Shown piece after piece: positions 21,890 through 32,254 of a DNA stretch of 64,000 nucleotides; within the stretch, counting starts at the first letter, position 1, and each line of letters opens with the position of its first letter. The notes beneath the pieces are model-generated. The model made no database searches, was not told where the DNA came from, and worked only from the letters and a program-made list of their open reading frames with translations. This stretch comes from Pomphorhynchus laevis (taxonomy: Eukaryota; Acanthocephala; Palaeacanthocephala; Echinorhynchida; Pomphorhynchidae), in assembly GCA_012934845.2 (NCBI GenBank), contig WNNJ02003166.1, positions 78,081 through 142,080 on the forward strand, given 5' to 3'. Made by a program: the position numbers and the translations under genes.

Positions 21890-22660
21890 CCACGAACCTG
21901 ATTTATCCAGCTCTAATGTCACGAAAAATGAAGACAGTCTACCCAGACGTCTGATAAGAGAAAGTATACACATTCATAGTTATTCTAACACATAATGACA
22001 ATTAGAAGTTAGTTATCACTAATAGCACACTACAAAATCGGTAGAATTTTCATCGTTGGTTTCTTCCGTTTTTATTGTATAAATACATTTTTTCTTTTTC
22101 ATGTTAAAACTAGCACTTGAAAAGGACTATTGCAATAGTTGAAAATTTGTGAACAATAATTTCTTGTAGAGTTTTCATCGTTGGTTTCTTCCGTTTTTAT
22201 TGTATAAATACATTATTTATTTCTTTTTCATGTTAAAACTAGCACCTGAAAAGGAATATTGCAATAGTCGAAAATCCGTAAACAATAATTTCTTGTAAAT
22301 CAGGCGATGAGACGTCGTTATTTATTTCCAAATTTAGATCCAATATTTCGGTGATACGTGGACACACCATTATTGAGGATTATTCAATTGTAATCAGTTT
22401 AATAATCAGAACTTTTAACTTTTTAAGTGTTTAAAACCTTAGTGTTATCACTAATAGCACATTACAAAATCGGTAGAATTTTCATCGTTGGTTTCTTCCG
22501 CTTTTATTGTATAAATACATTATTTTTTTCTTATGTCAAACATAACACTTGAAAAGGACTATTGCAATAGTTGAAAATTTGTGAACAATAATTTTCTTTT
22601 CTCGATGTGTAAACGCTCTGAACAATATAAGAGCATATCGAACGTATCATTGGACATTAA
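21890..22660. repeat. Second copy of foldback-like repeat cluster
   Basis: Parallels 15360-15900: CGAAAAATG/AAGACAGTCTACCCAGACG, then CACATTCATAGTTATTCTAA, then two or three modules with TTTTCATCGTTGGTTTCTTC, TTGAAAAGGACTATTGCAAT and GAACAATAATTTCTTGTA, the last at 22440-22640. It confirms that the module is a dispersed repeat and not a gene. Confidence 0.75.
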
Positions 22661-24180
22661 CATTAATATTAAAAATATTAAACAAAAATGATGTTTTAAT
22701 GAAATTCATTTTCTCCATGTAAATGAACAATTAGAAAAATATGCTAAATTTTGGTTGTTTGCTCACCCTTTTTAAATAAATGCAAACAAAGCTAAGCATT
22801 TTTAATATTGAATAATTCTTTTATTAAAAGTAGTACTGGAAAAGAACTAGAATAAATATCGGTAAATATAACTGATATCCAAAATAAACAATGGGAAAAT
22901 TAAAAAGGATATTAAAAATAGGTAATTGACCTAGAAAGAAGAACAATTACCGAGTAACGTTGTGCATATATATATGTTCTTGCGGTAAGAACATTTGAAT
23001 TTGTTTTTCCAATTTACTACCTACCGACCATTAAAAAGTGGTATGATGTTGTGGGTGTTTTAAGTTGTATTAGAAGTAATAATAGAAGTAAATTACTCGA
23101 AAGCATTTCATCTAATGGAAATTATATTCTAATAATTTTTTATCTATCAATTTTTTAAATTTCGAATTTAGAAGGATTAATAAATACTAGTTTATTATCA
23201 TACTTCACTGGCTGCTGCTAGCATCATCAGAAATAAGGTACAGTTTATTTTAAATTGTTCATTTTGTTCTATTCAAAACGAACAAATTGCATGAACAAAT
23301 GTTACGTTTTGATTATTACATTTTCATTATTACATATTAAATATTTAACATTATAGTTTCAAATTCAGTTTTTTGCAAGCTATGACTTAGAACTTTTGAG
23401 AATTAATTACCAAAATTTTTAAATAAAATTATTAATTATTGATAAATTTAAACGGTAGAAAAACATTGTAACAACAACTGACATGCATTAAAATCGTGCA
23501 TTAAAATTGTGTTATTTTTAGTGATTAAATTAAGTATTCATTCAATTCTAATTTATTATTATAAATAATTATAACGATGCAATTAATTTTTCTACTATAA
23601 TGAGCAATTATAATTAATCACTCACGATTGGGGCAATGTGACCATAATCGTGAATAATGGATCTGAATTAAAAAGTAATTTGAGAAAATTTACAAAATAT
23701 GTTGAGAATCACTGCACGACACTATGTAAATAACTTAATCGTGTGTGCTCTTTTGATTTTATACAAAATAAGTTAACTGCTCATATAAAATATATCAAAA
23801 ATGTAAATTTTCTATTGTATCTAATTTATAATGTTTTTCAAACTCCATTATTCGATATTTATTACTTATTTGCACATCCATTATTGAATTTTACATTTGA
23901 AAATTTACATTTTAATTTAAATTGACACTTTTATCTGTAACTTAATAATTTATTTACTGTCAATCAGTCAAATATTTATTATGTAGAAATATAATCTAAA
24001 ATTACAGCGTAATAACACATTATATCCGCTCGCATGACGGCTATTTGTGACTTTTGATGAAAATGCAAGATTTGTTCAGCAAAAAACCTAAAACGCAAAA
24101 CTTTAGGGAAGACGCTTGGGTAAACGCATCTCTATCAACTGACACACGTAGCAACATTCAATTGCTGCCAGTATTGAGTT
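22661..24180. other. AT-rich region, nothing recognised
   Basis: No supported gene. A 60-residue open frame from 23743 has composition expected of AT-rich noise. Near 24211 there is a good splice donor (ATATAAG/GTAAGA) after less AT-rich sequence (24060-24210), which might be a 5' leader exon for the gene starting at 24893; this is speculative. Confidence 0.35.
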
Positions 24181-24554
24181 GTAGTTGCATTCAGTTGTCA
24201 ATTGATATAAGGTAAGACATATTTTTAAGGATGAATCAGACAAAAATATTGACGTTATATCATAAGGTGAAGTCTTATAGCGTCAAGAGAAAGGGGTTTA
24301 CGAGAGTCTTTGATATAGTAAGCATACATTAGTTTGGAAAAATTGAAAATTTTAATGTTGTGCTCATTTGTGAATAAATTTAAACCTTGGCAAAATCATA
24401 TAAATAAATATGTTTGTAAAAGTATAATTTTTATATCTAACTATTTTATTGTAAGAAATATCAAAATAAATATTTATATATAATTTGGTGTTACACCTGC
24501 CCTGGGACACCCAACGGTGTACTCATAAATAAATTCCTATGTTTTCCTCACAAG

Positions 24555-24700
24555 AGGCATAAACACCGGGTAGCATTCTATATATCTTCATCAGACCAAG
24601 ATATAGAAACGAATTATCCTCGTAATATTTTAAGTAGCTACGTTTCGCTCTAACGGAGCTCATCATCAGTACTGTAACTACAATATAATCCATATTCACC
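24555..24700 (-). repeat. PLE-type terminus with hammerhead-like core
   Basis: On the minus strand the sequence reads CTGATGATGA, a GCTC/GAGC hairpin with a 5-nt loop, then GAAACGTAGC. This order matches the hammerhead core (CUGANGA, stem II, GAAA) except for three extra bases before the stem. Such blocks sit at the ends of Penelope-like elements. No RT coding adjoins it, so it is a solo terminus. Confidence 0.45.
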
Positions 24701-24892
24701 TTAACACACGTTCAAACATTGTTTAAAGCACGAAAAGCAGGACTATTATTAATCTGGATCATCGAAGAGAACTATGTATATATCAAATTTATATTTCAAA
24801 ATAGTTTTATTTCACAAACATATCTGATAATAAGATAATTAGCGTTATTTAAATCGTCATACGTTTAGTGAATCAATAGAACTTAAAATCTA

Positions 24893-25741
24893 ATGGTTAT
24901 CAAGCGAGTTGATTATCCAGACGATCACAAGTCATTTTCTGCATTGACAGAAAATCGTAAAGTATTTCCGGCGAATAATTATTCACAAATGACTAGCATC
25001 CCTATACATATCAAGAGGGAGTTGAAGCCTGCAAGCCAGTGCAAGTACATGGACATTATCCCCAATCGAACGTCATTCATTGAAACAATAAGGTCCTCAT
25101 GCAACGCAATATCTCCAAAAGTAAAGTATCAAACTGATTATAGATTAAAAAGACACTCTTTCGATGGGTCTACTGCGTCTGCCTTTCAACATTCTGGTTC
25201 TTTCAATCAGCAGATTGGGCTGCATACACTTAATGCTGTTAACAGTGAAGTTGGAGTTTCTCAAGATTTTCTTGCAATGCAACCAAGACGATCAAGCTTA
25301 AATGTTCCAGCGAGCAGCACTGGTCTAGAATTACTGCTAAACAAGTCGCATAAGACAAATAATAAAAATCAGAAGCGATCACAAAATAATCTCAACAACA
25401 GAAAGTCAGCAGGATATGCTAAATGGAAATCACCAATAGAAATTCCGTTAAAGGTTGTCAAATCTCGCGATTCGTTGGTAGCGATTGTCAAGAGTACAGA
25501 TATGGATGATAAACGAATTTCGCAATCTATCAGAATTGTCGTCTCTCTTATACAACAGAACAAAAGTCAAGGCTTTATGATGATTGCAAGACAAATCAAG
25601 TTAACGCATGATCAAACGTTTGGAGGATATTGGCATTGCATTGTTGGGAAACACTTTTCAGCATTCGTAACACACGATACTAATACATTTGCTTATATTA
25701 ACTATGACCCACTGAGTATACTACTTTTTAAAAGTATGTAA
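24893..25741 (+). CDS. LC8-type dynein light chain domain protein with long N-terminal extension
   Basis: 282 residues, intact and intronless over its length. Residues about 190-281 align by eye with cytoplasmic dynein light chain LC8 (DYNLL): the family's hallmark [21 protein letters not shown] is mirrored by YWHCIVGKHFSAFVTHDTNTF, and the end ILLFKSM mirrors ILLFKSG. LC8 proteins are about 89 residues; here they are preceded by about 190 residues that are basic, Ser/Asn-rich and probably disordered, with no recognised domain. LC8 dimers bind short linear motifs in dynein intermediate chain and many partners. The divergence suggests a specialised paralogue, for example axonemal or testis-biased, but that is inference. 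The start is the first ATG of the frame; a polyadenylation signal AATAAA lies at 25933. Confidence 0.82.
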   Translation: MVIKRVDYPDDHKSFSALTENRKVFPANNYSQMTSIPIHIKRELKPASQCKYMDIIPNRTSFIETIRSSCNAISPKVKYQTDYRLKRHSFDGSTASAFQHSGSFNQQIGLHTLNAVNSEVGVSQDFLAMQPRRSSLNVPASSTGLELLLNKSHKTNNKNQKRSQNNLNNRKSAGYAKWKSPIEIPLKVVKSRDSLVAIVKSTDMDDKRISQSIRIVVSLIQQNKSQGFMMIARQIKLTHDQTFGGYWHCIVGKHFSAFVTHDTNTFAYINYDPLSILLFKSM

Positions 25742-26440
25742 AAGTATTGGCATAATTTTATTTACATCTTTATTTATTTGATTTTTAATAGTTTACTAAT
25801 TTGCTCTTGTATATTTCTCAAATTAAATTCTCAAGTGTTGTGTTTTCAGCCACTTTACTAATTTCTCTGAATTAACAACAACTATAGGTGCACTGCCAAG
25901 TGCATCTACAACTGTAGAGTTAATGAGTATTAAATAAAATATTTGGCCTTTCACTTTGACAATTCCATATTAGCAAATAATAAGTCATATTCTTTATTGA
26001 CTTCTCGTAAAGGGATAATCGCAATATTTTATTAATAGCAACAAATGGAGGTAATGAGACAATTATTTATTTCCAATATTCATGTCATTATAAAGGATAC
26101 ATTCATGTCACATAAACCTGTGATTATCAAGGATAGTTATCAGTTGTAGGGATGTAATGCCATTTCTTATTTACTAAATACGATACATATTTTATGATAA
26201 AATTACTTCTTGATCTTAAAAGCAACAGCTAGTAAACTAGTTTTAAAAATACAAGACATCTTCAAATATAAAAAAGCTCGTTTGCCTTCCGCCTTGATCT
26301 GGGGAACTTTTGATTCATGGTAAAACATATATTAATTAGAATTTAGATATTTGACTATTTGTAATATTCTATAAAAAATATAATAATATTGTAGCGCGCA
26401 AGTATCGAAACTTCTAGCCTCGGATTTAAATTTTCACTCT
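25742..26440. other. 3' flank of the LC8-like gene
   Basis: AT-rich, with an AATAAA at 25933-25938 that could serve the upstream gene. No other gene seen before the LINE fragment at 26440. Confidence 0.4.
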
Positions 26441-26990
26441 CGTTCAATTGCGAGTGCGGGGTTATAACCGATGTATCAGACACACACGGTCTCGATTGCT
26501 CGAAGACAGTGTCTCGACACAATCGACACAGTGCAGTCAATGATCTTATTAGTAGTACTATGACGGCGGCAGTTATCCCGTCTCGCCTAAAACCAGTTGG
26601 ACTGTGCAGAGATGACGAGAAAAGACCGAATGGCGCTTCATTGGTCCTTTGGGAAAGGGAACGCCTACTTGTATGGGACTTTATTTGTCTCAACACACTC
26701 GCGGCTAGTAATTTGTTCAATGCGGTCTATGCGCCGGGCGAGGTGTCGAGATTGGCCGAGAATCGGAAACTGGACAAATACAGGGGCATAGATGCATTCC
26801 AGTACACTTTTGTACCATTGGCGATCGCGACAATAGAAGCAGCCGGGCCGATTACGTCCAGCTTCCATGAATTTCCCTAGGAAGAAGCTAATTGCCGCTA
26901 CAGGCGATCGGAGAGCAGCGAGATTTCTCTCACAGAGATTGAGCTGTGCGGTGTAACGAGGCAACGTGGTCGGTATTTCGAAGGTCGCCC
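26440..26990 (+). pseudogene. R2-group-like LINE, C-terminal end (copy 3)
   Basis: GC-rich island. Reads HSAVNDLISSTMTAAVIPSR, LKPVGLCRDDEKRPNGASL, then LVWDFICLNTLAASN, and after 26800 FVPLAIATIEAAGP. In a different frame it continues RKKLIAATGDRRAARFLSQR. This is the best preserved of the three copies of the block. The PNG...WDF spacing matches a PD-(D/E)XK nuclease with the first Asp lost. 5'-truncated and frame-broken. Confidence 0.62.
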
Positions 26991-27040
26991 AGGGGATTGT
27001 AGAATTAAATCAGCTAACTGAGTCTACGTATTTAATATAA

Positions 27041-28333
27041 TTATAAAATAAACAAAACATAATAATGCAAAATCAAATGATTTAAATGATTTTGAAGAAA
27101 GCCAATATCATTACATATTGTTGCAATTCTTAAAATTTCATTATTTAATGAATTATATTTTATATTATATGGTATGCATGAATGCTCATGCAAAAATATG
27201 TTTCTTGTAAATTTAAATATGTCATCTTTACGATATAAATTAATAGTAGTTTTAGTTAATGTTAATTTAATGTTCATATCTAGATATACACCTTCTTTAT
27301 CATTAATATTGGTTTTGTTAAGAATAAGGCTTTCTGGATAAATTTGTTCACTAATTGAATAAAAATTATTAGAATTAAATACACATATATCATCAATGTA
27401 TCGAAACATATATTTCATATATTTATATTGTTTAGATTTAGTTTTTACACAGTTATGAACAAATTCATATTCTATAAAGCTTAAAAACAAGTCAGCTATA
27501 ATTGGGCTACTATTACCACCCATTGGAACACCTTTTACTTGTCTAAATATAGATGTCCCTACTTTTAAATAATTTTGATTTATCAAAATATTTAAGGATT
27601 CTATTAATTCAATTTTATCCATATATTTATATTTATTTGATGGTTTAATTTTTGTTAGATAGGCGTTATAATTATTATAACATATATATGTATATCTTTT
27701 TCCGAATATAAGATTAATTAATTTTACTAACGCTTCTTTAATATCTACTAAATCTAGATTTGTATAAAGCGTACTAAAATCGTATGTATTTATATTTTGA
27801 AAATTTATTCCTTTTGTCTGTTCTAAAAATTCTTTTGTAGAATTAATACTGAAATAGTGTTTTATACCAGTATTAATTTCGATTACCTTGCAATATTTTT
27901 TAAAGTGTGCTTTAATTACTTTAAGTATTTTATTCATATAGACAGAAAGTGGTTTTAATGTACATTTAAACGCACTACATATGAACATAGGTTTTATTGG
28001 ATTTTTATGTAATTTTGGATTCCAATATAATATAGGTATAGTTTTATTATCTAATTCAACCTTTATACCCTTTTTATCCATTATAGAACAGTGACTTGTA
28101 ATAATTGTTTCTAAACTCAACTCACTACGTTCATATGTTGGATTTACATTTAAATCATTAGAATTAACCTCTTTCACTAGTATATCATAATAAAGCTTTT
28201 TGCATATGAAGACAAAGTTATTACTAGCTTTATCAATAGTTGATATTATATAGTTATCCTTTAATTTAGTAAGTTCTTTATACATATCTTTATTAATTTT
28301 ATCTTTTCTTTTATAATTGTTTGTTATTTTCAT
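27041..28333 (-). pseudogene. Naiad-like RT domain (430 codons open)
   Basis: Motifs in order: STIDKASNNFVFICKK (DKG-equivalent), PILYWNPKLHKNPIKP, CTLKPLSVYMNK, YDFSTLYTNLDLVDIKEA (A), RQVKGVPMGGNSSPIIADL (B), MFRYIDDICVFNSN (C), GVYLDMNIKL, then ILRIATICNDIGFL. All catalytic aspartates of the RT palm (STLYTN and YIDD) are present. The last 40 or so residues differ from other copies, which end KFLWMDNK, because of a 3' deletion. A stop and frame change separate it from the preceding segment. Confidence 0.85.
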
Positions 28334-28334
28334 T

Positions 28335-29330
28335 TTATTTTATTTTATCAAATATATAATCTTTCCAAATTTTTATCTTAGATATATTCGAGCTTTCACT
28401 ATTAATCAGCTTACTAAAGTAATCATTTAAGTTATTATATAACGAATTGTAAATTTTATTTTTGTCGTTGTTATTATTTAATCTATATTTATACCCTTTT
28501 GATAGCAGCTTTCTTAATTCACAATTTTTAATTAATTCTAGATTATGGGTACATATATGTTCATTTATTTTATCAAAACTAAGACTTTTACAATTGCATT
28601 CTGTTTCCATTATGTTTCTAATATTATCGTTACATATTGATTTTAATTCTTTATTATAATTAACAAATTTTTCGTCCTAATGGTGGTAGGAGTTTATACC
28701 TTATTTTAGGAATATATTTACTTAAATCTGACACTATTATTTCTTTACTTTTAGAATTATTTAAAAGTCCGGCTATATTTATGTTATCTATACATTTATT
28801 AATGAAGTTTATGGTTAATGTATATTTTCTATTGTTATTATTAACATTTATTGTACGATTATAGTATTTTGTATTACAATAACTGTCTATTATACAACTT
28901 AGCCTATCATAGTCGTTAATTAATTTTTGATTTATTGAACATATGATATCTTTAGAAAAACTTCTTATATTTACATAAAGATCTTTTAGCTTATTATCAC
29001 TTAAAGTTGTTTTAATATTTCTAATTGTTCATTTATATACATATCTTTTTTTAATATTTTTAACTCTATTTTTCCTATTCCTTTTATCACCATGACTTCT
29101 TGGTTTGCGTTTAACTGGATTATTATAATATAGTTGTTTATTATGTATTATACTACTTCTGCCAATTCCTTGTACCACGTCATTCAATGCTAATGGGTAC
29201 ATGAAATTAAGCGTTTTAATCCAAAAATCTTATTTTTCTAATAGTTTTTGATTTAATATTGAAATGTTTTCTTCGATAATATGTTCTAAAATAAATAATT
29301 TACAGTTTTTAATATCATGTGCTATTAATC
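28335..29330 (-). pseudogene. Naiad-like linker between GIY-YIG and RT
   Basis: On the minus strand the segment is largely open in changing frames: FILEHIIEENISILNQKLL, FWIKTLNFMYPLALNDVVQ, NPVKRKPRSHGDKRNRKN, later ECNCKSLSFDKINEHICTH and YKYRLNNNNDKNKIYNSLY. The FILEHI/WIKTLNFMYPLALN part looks like the end of the GIY-YIG fold with its glutamate. The rest is the Lys/Asn-rich region preceding the RT. About two stops or frame changes are visible. Confidence 0.65.
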
Positions 29331-29392
29331 TCATATGTGGATGAAATATAGTTTGACTATTATGCTGTATATTATATATGTGTTGCCTAAAC

Positions 29393-29659
29393 CTAGTTTC
29401 TAACATTTGATGTTTTTCCTATATATTGCAATCCACATGTACATTGTATAAGATACACTACACCTGCGGTATTGCAGTTACAATTATTATTAATATTTAA
29501 TGAAAAACATTTGTTTGTCGTATTACTTACGATACAATTATTATTTATAACATCACAAACTATACAATTTTTTCTGTTACATTTAAAAGATCTAAAATTG
29601 AAATCATTAGTACTTACGTATTTTTCCAATATGGTTGAGTACATGTAACTTAAAGTCAT
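29393..29659 (-). pseudogene. Naiad-like N-terminal GIY-YIG nuclease
   Basis: Reads FKCNRKNCIVCDVI, then FSLNINNNCNCNTAGVVYL, then IQCTCGLQYIGKTSNVRN. The VVYL...LQYIGKT spacing is the GIY-YIG signature and the preceding CxxxxCxxC is a zinc-binding-like cluster. In the next frame the domain continues with RFRQHIYNIQHNSQT. It sits upstream of the RT on the same strand. The start codon region at about 29660 follows a non-coding 5' segment shared with 53985-54240. Confidence 0.8.
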
Positions 29660-29689
29660 AATTTTTAACGTTGCTTTTTCGGTGTCGCC

Positions 29690-30060
29690 ACCTAGTTTAG
29701 TTGACTCAGACTAAACTTACAACGGGCCATCCAGCAGCATCTGACAGGGGGCTGCCCTGCTTAAGGCGGTTGCAGGCTGGAACAAGATCTATAAAGATCT
29801 ACCACCTTCACTCCACGCGCTACGCGACCTAGCTATTGGCCATTACCTGGTCTCTTAAACGTGATCACGTGAAGCAGTTTACATTTTAAAGTGTAAACAC
29901 CTTGGGATGCAAACTTCTCCCTTTTTTAAGAATTAATAATTCATCAAACTTGTTTGAAAATAAGAAAAAATAATAGTAAAGTCGTAACCAATAATACATA
30001 GTTTCAGTATTTCTGGCAGAGGTCATATTACCGGGAAAACAAAGTCCACAGGTCAATAAT
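29690..30060 (-). repeat. Naiad 5' untranslated region
   Basis: About 270 bp (29770-30040) recurs in inverted orientation at 53985-54240, including ACTTTAAAATGTAAACTGCT, TCACGTGATCACGT and TAGATCTTTATAGATCT. It lies directly upstream of the GIY-YIG reading frame, so it is probably the 5' leader of the Naiad-like element. It contains two short palindromes (CACGTGATCACGTG-like and AGATCTTTATAGATCT). Confidence 0.6.
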
Positions 30061-30074
30061 AAGATGTCAGTAGA

Positions 30075-30760
30075 ACAAATTAAATCAGCTAACTGAGTCT
30101 ACGTATTTAATATAATCATAAAATAAACAAAACATAATAATGCTAAATCAAAATTTAATAATTAAATAATAAAATTAATAATTGTTTTTAGATTTTCTAT
30201 AATTTAAATCAAGTTAAAAAAATGAAATTTAAAATAAACGTCATTTTTATGAATTGACTAATAAATAACAGACGTTGTATCAGATATCAATAGGATCTTC
30301 GTCATGATTTCTCATTTATAAACTTATTTAAATTTGCAAAAAATAGGGTTTCATCATATACAAATAAACAAAATATTTTTAAAAATATAATGGGTGAAGG
30401 AATACGGGCCGAAACTGATAATATAGCAGTTCCTCTTAATGATTTATATTCCTTATTCGGATAAATCGTCTGTCAATTTGAAATTTTTACTTGATATAAA
30501 TATAAATTGTACAGAATCTTATATAATACGGGCCGAAACTGATAACATAGCAAATCCTTATTCTGATACACCGCCTATTATTTATTAGTCAATTCATAAA
30601 AATTGACTTTTATTTAAAATTTCAATTTTTTATTTTAACTTAATATAAATGTGAATTGTATAAAATCTTATATACTTATTTATTATTAATCTTTATTTTT
30701 GATTTTTATATAGTATAAAATACGTAGACTCATTTATCTGATCTGATTTGCTAACTTCGC
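30075..30760. repeat. Solo Naiad tails in both orientations
   Basis: Minus-oriented tail at 30075-30290 (CAGCTAACTGAGTCTACGTA at its left edge), then plus-oriented cores near 30400 and 30535 (GGGCCGAAACTGATAA), ending at 30740 with TACGTAGACTCATTTATCTG. No coding sequence. Confidence 0.65.
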
Positions 30761-30959
30761 TACGTTATGAGTATACATTTTCAACAAATCAGATCAGTTA
30801 ACAAATATTATTAAGAATTAAAATATTAATTACAATTACTTAAAATGTTGTTGTTTTTATTTCAAAAAACATAATGGTCACCTAAGTATTAAAATATTAT
30901 AACATAGAAGTGTCTTATGAAGACCACCAATTTTTATTCCTATAATGAGTACCATATAA

Positions 30960-31330
30960 ATTCAATGAATCATATATGATAACCGAGTCTACACAGAAAA
31001 ATATTTTAATCTCTAGATTTTCTATAATTTAATTTCTTAATTTAATTAATTTATATAAAGTAAGAATTTAAAAAATAATAATTTTATCATGTGATGGCCC
31101 AAATACGCGCTAATGACATATTTCCTCTGATGAAATTTGATTACCTAGTACCATGATAGTTTAAATTTATTTTCAAAAAATATTTTGCATTATATTTTTG
31201 TTTCTATAATATCTGCTTAATCTAAATTTGTATAAAGCGTACTAAAATCATACGTATTTATATTATAAAAATATATTCAGAAAATTTATTTATATCCGTA
31301 TACTCAGTTACATGATTTAATAATTACATA
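30960..31330 (-). repeat. Solo Naiad tail with RT scrap
   Basis: The stretch TTTTCTATAATTTAATTTCT...GGCCCAAATACGCGCTAATG parallels 1610-1840. A scrap of RT sequence at about 31225-31265 (AATTTGTATAAAGCGTACTA) follows, then a terminal-block variant near 31305. Confidence 0.55.
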
Positions 31331-32250
31331 ATATATTTTTGTAATTTATTTTCATCCTGAATTGTGGCAAATTCTGTTCGACTCTCGACTGTTGTAATTG
31401 TACCTTTAACATTTTATAAATCATACGAATATTTTTAACAGGCTTTGAATGACTGATATAAAAAATGGCATAAAAAATTTACGCCATCGGTAACGCTATT
31501 TATTAAAACATCCTTAATACCGATTAAAAAAAAGATACCAAAAATTTCAATATCTTGTTTAATTATCTCAATTTTGAATCTTCTTTACAGTAGCCTTAAC
31601 AATCCACAAGTTTTGTTCGTACACGCAAAATGTATTCAGGACAATGCAAGAAAGTTGCTTCGACTGATCACATAGATACACGAAGAAAGATATACAAAAA
31701 CAATTAGGCAAATCAGTTGGACTCTTGGTTGATCCATTGTAGTAAATGAACTTTAAAGCTGGTTTTAGATAGAATGACAAACACAATTGGAGATCATTGT
31801 GAGTTTCATAGGTTATTCGAACTATTGTATCTATAATACTAATGAATTTTAGCATTTTTAAAGTCATCGTTGCAGAGCAATGTTTTTCGAATGATATCCA
31901 TCAGGCCTTTGTGACAACTTTTTACATATAAAGGGAAATATTGCCGTTCCCTATAATGAAAAAAAGCAATTTTTGCTTTAAAAGGTAGCCAATAAAGAGC
32001 TCTCAACTACTAAGCGCGTGTGCTTAAGACCTTAATTGTTTGGACAATTTGTTCGCCTTATTATGTCATCGTTGATGGTAGTGGCTTCTTTTGTGTTAGT
32101 TTGGATTAAGCATTTATGCAGTATTCGATAAATGAGCTAAACATGAGCATATGATATTTTAGTACACGGCTTTCTGTACCCTAAACATTACAATTTGTAT
32201 AATGTGATGATGACGGAATCAATTGAGACCTCAAGTGAAATAAAATAAAA
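31331..32250. other. Region without a recognised gene
   Basis: Less AT-rich than its surroundings in places. A 99-codon open frame on the minus strand (31867-31568, beginning MTLKMLKFISIIDTIVRI) has no recognisable domain and could be chance. No element ends were identified. Confidence 0.3.
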
Positions 32251-32254
32251 TACG

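Larger units (their letters stand above)
26995..29700 (-). mobile_element. Naiad-like PLE N4, best copy (GIY-YIG upstream of RT)
   Basis: Reading the minus strand from 29700: cysteine-rich plus GIY-YIG domain, a linker of about 330 residues rich in Asn/Lys, then the RT. The nuclease thus lies N-terminal to the RT, the permuted order that defines Naiad/Chlamys PLEs and the reverse of PLE-A in this same window. Several frame breaks separate the parts. The C-terminal end is replaced at about 27075 by an internal piece of the family's tail (CAGCTAACTGAGTCTACG at 27009). Many other fragments in the window belong to this family. Confidence 0.82.

Noticed and set aside
23743-23925. 60-residue ORF as a small gene
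   Set aside because: Phe/Leu/Asn/Tyr-dominated composition expected of random AT-rich DNA, with no regulatory or similarity support.
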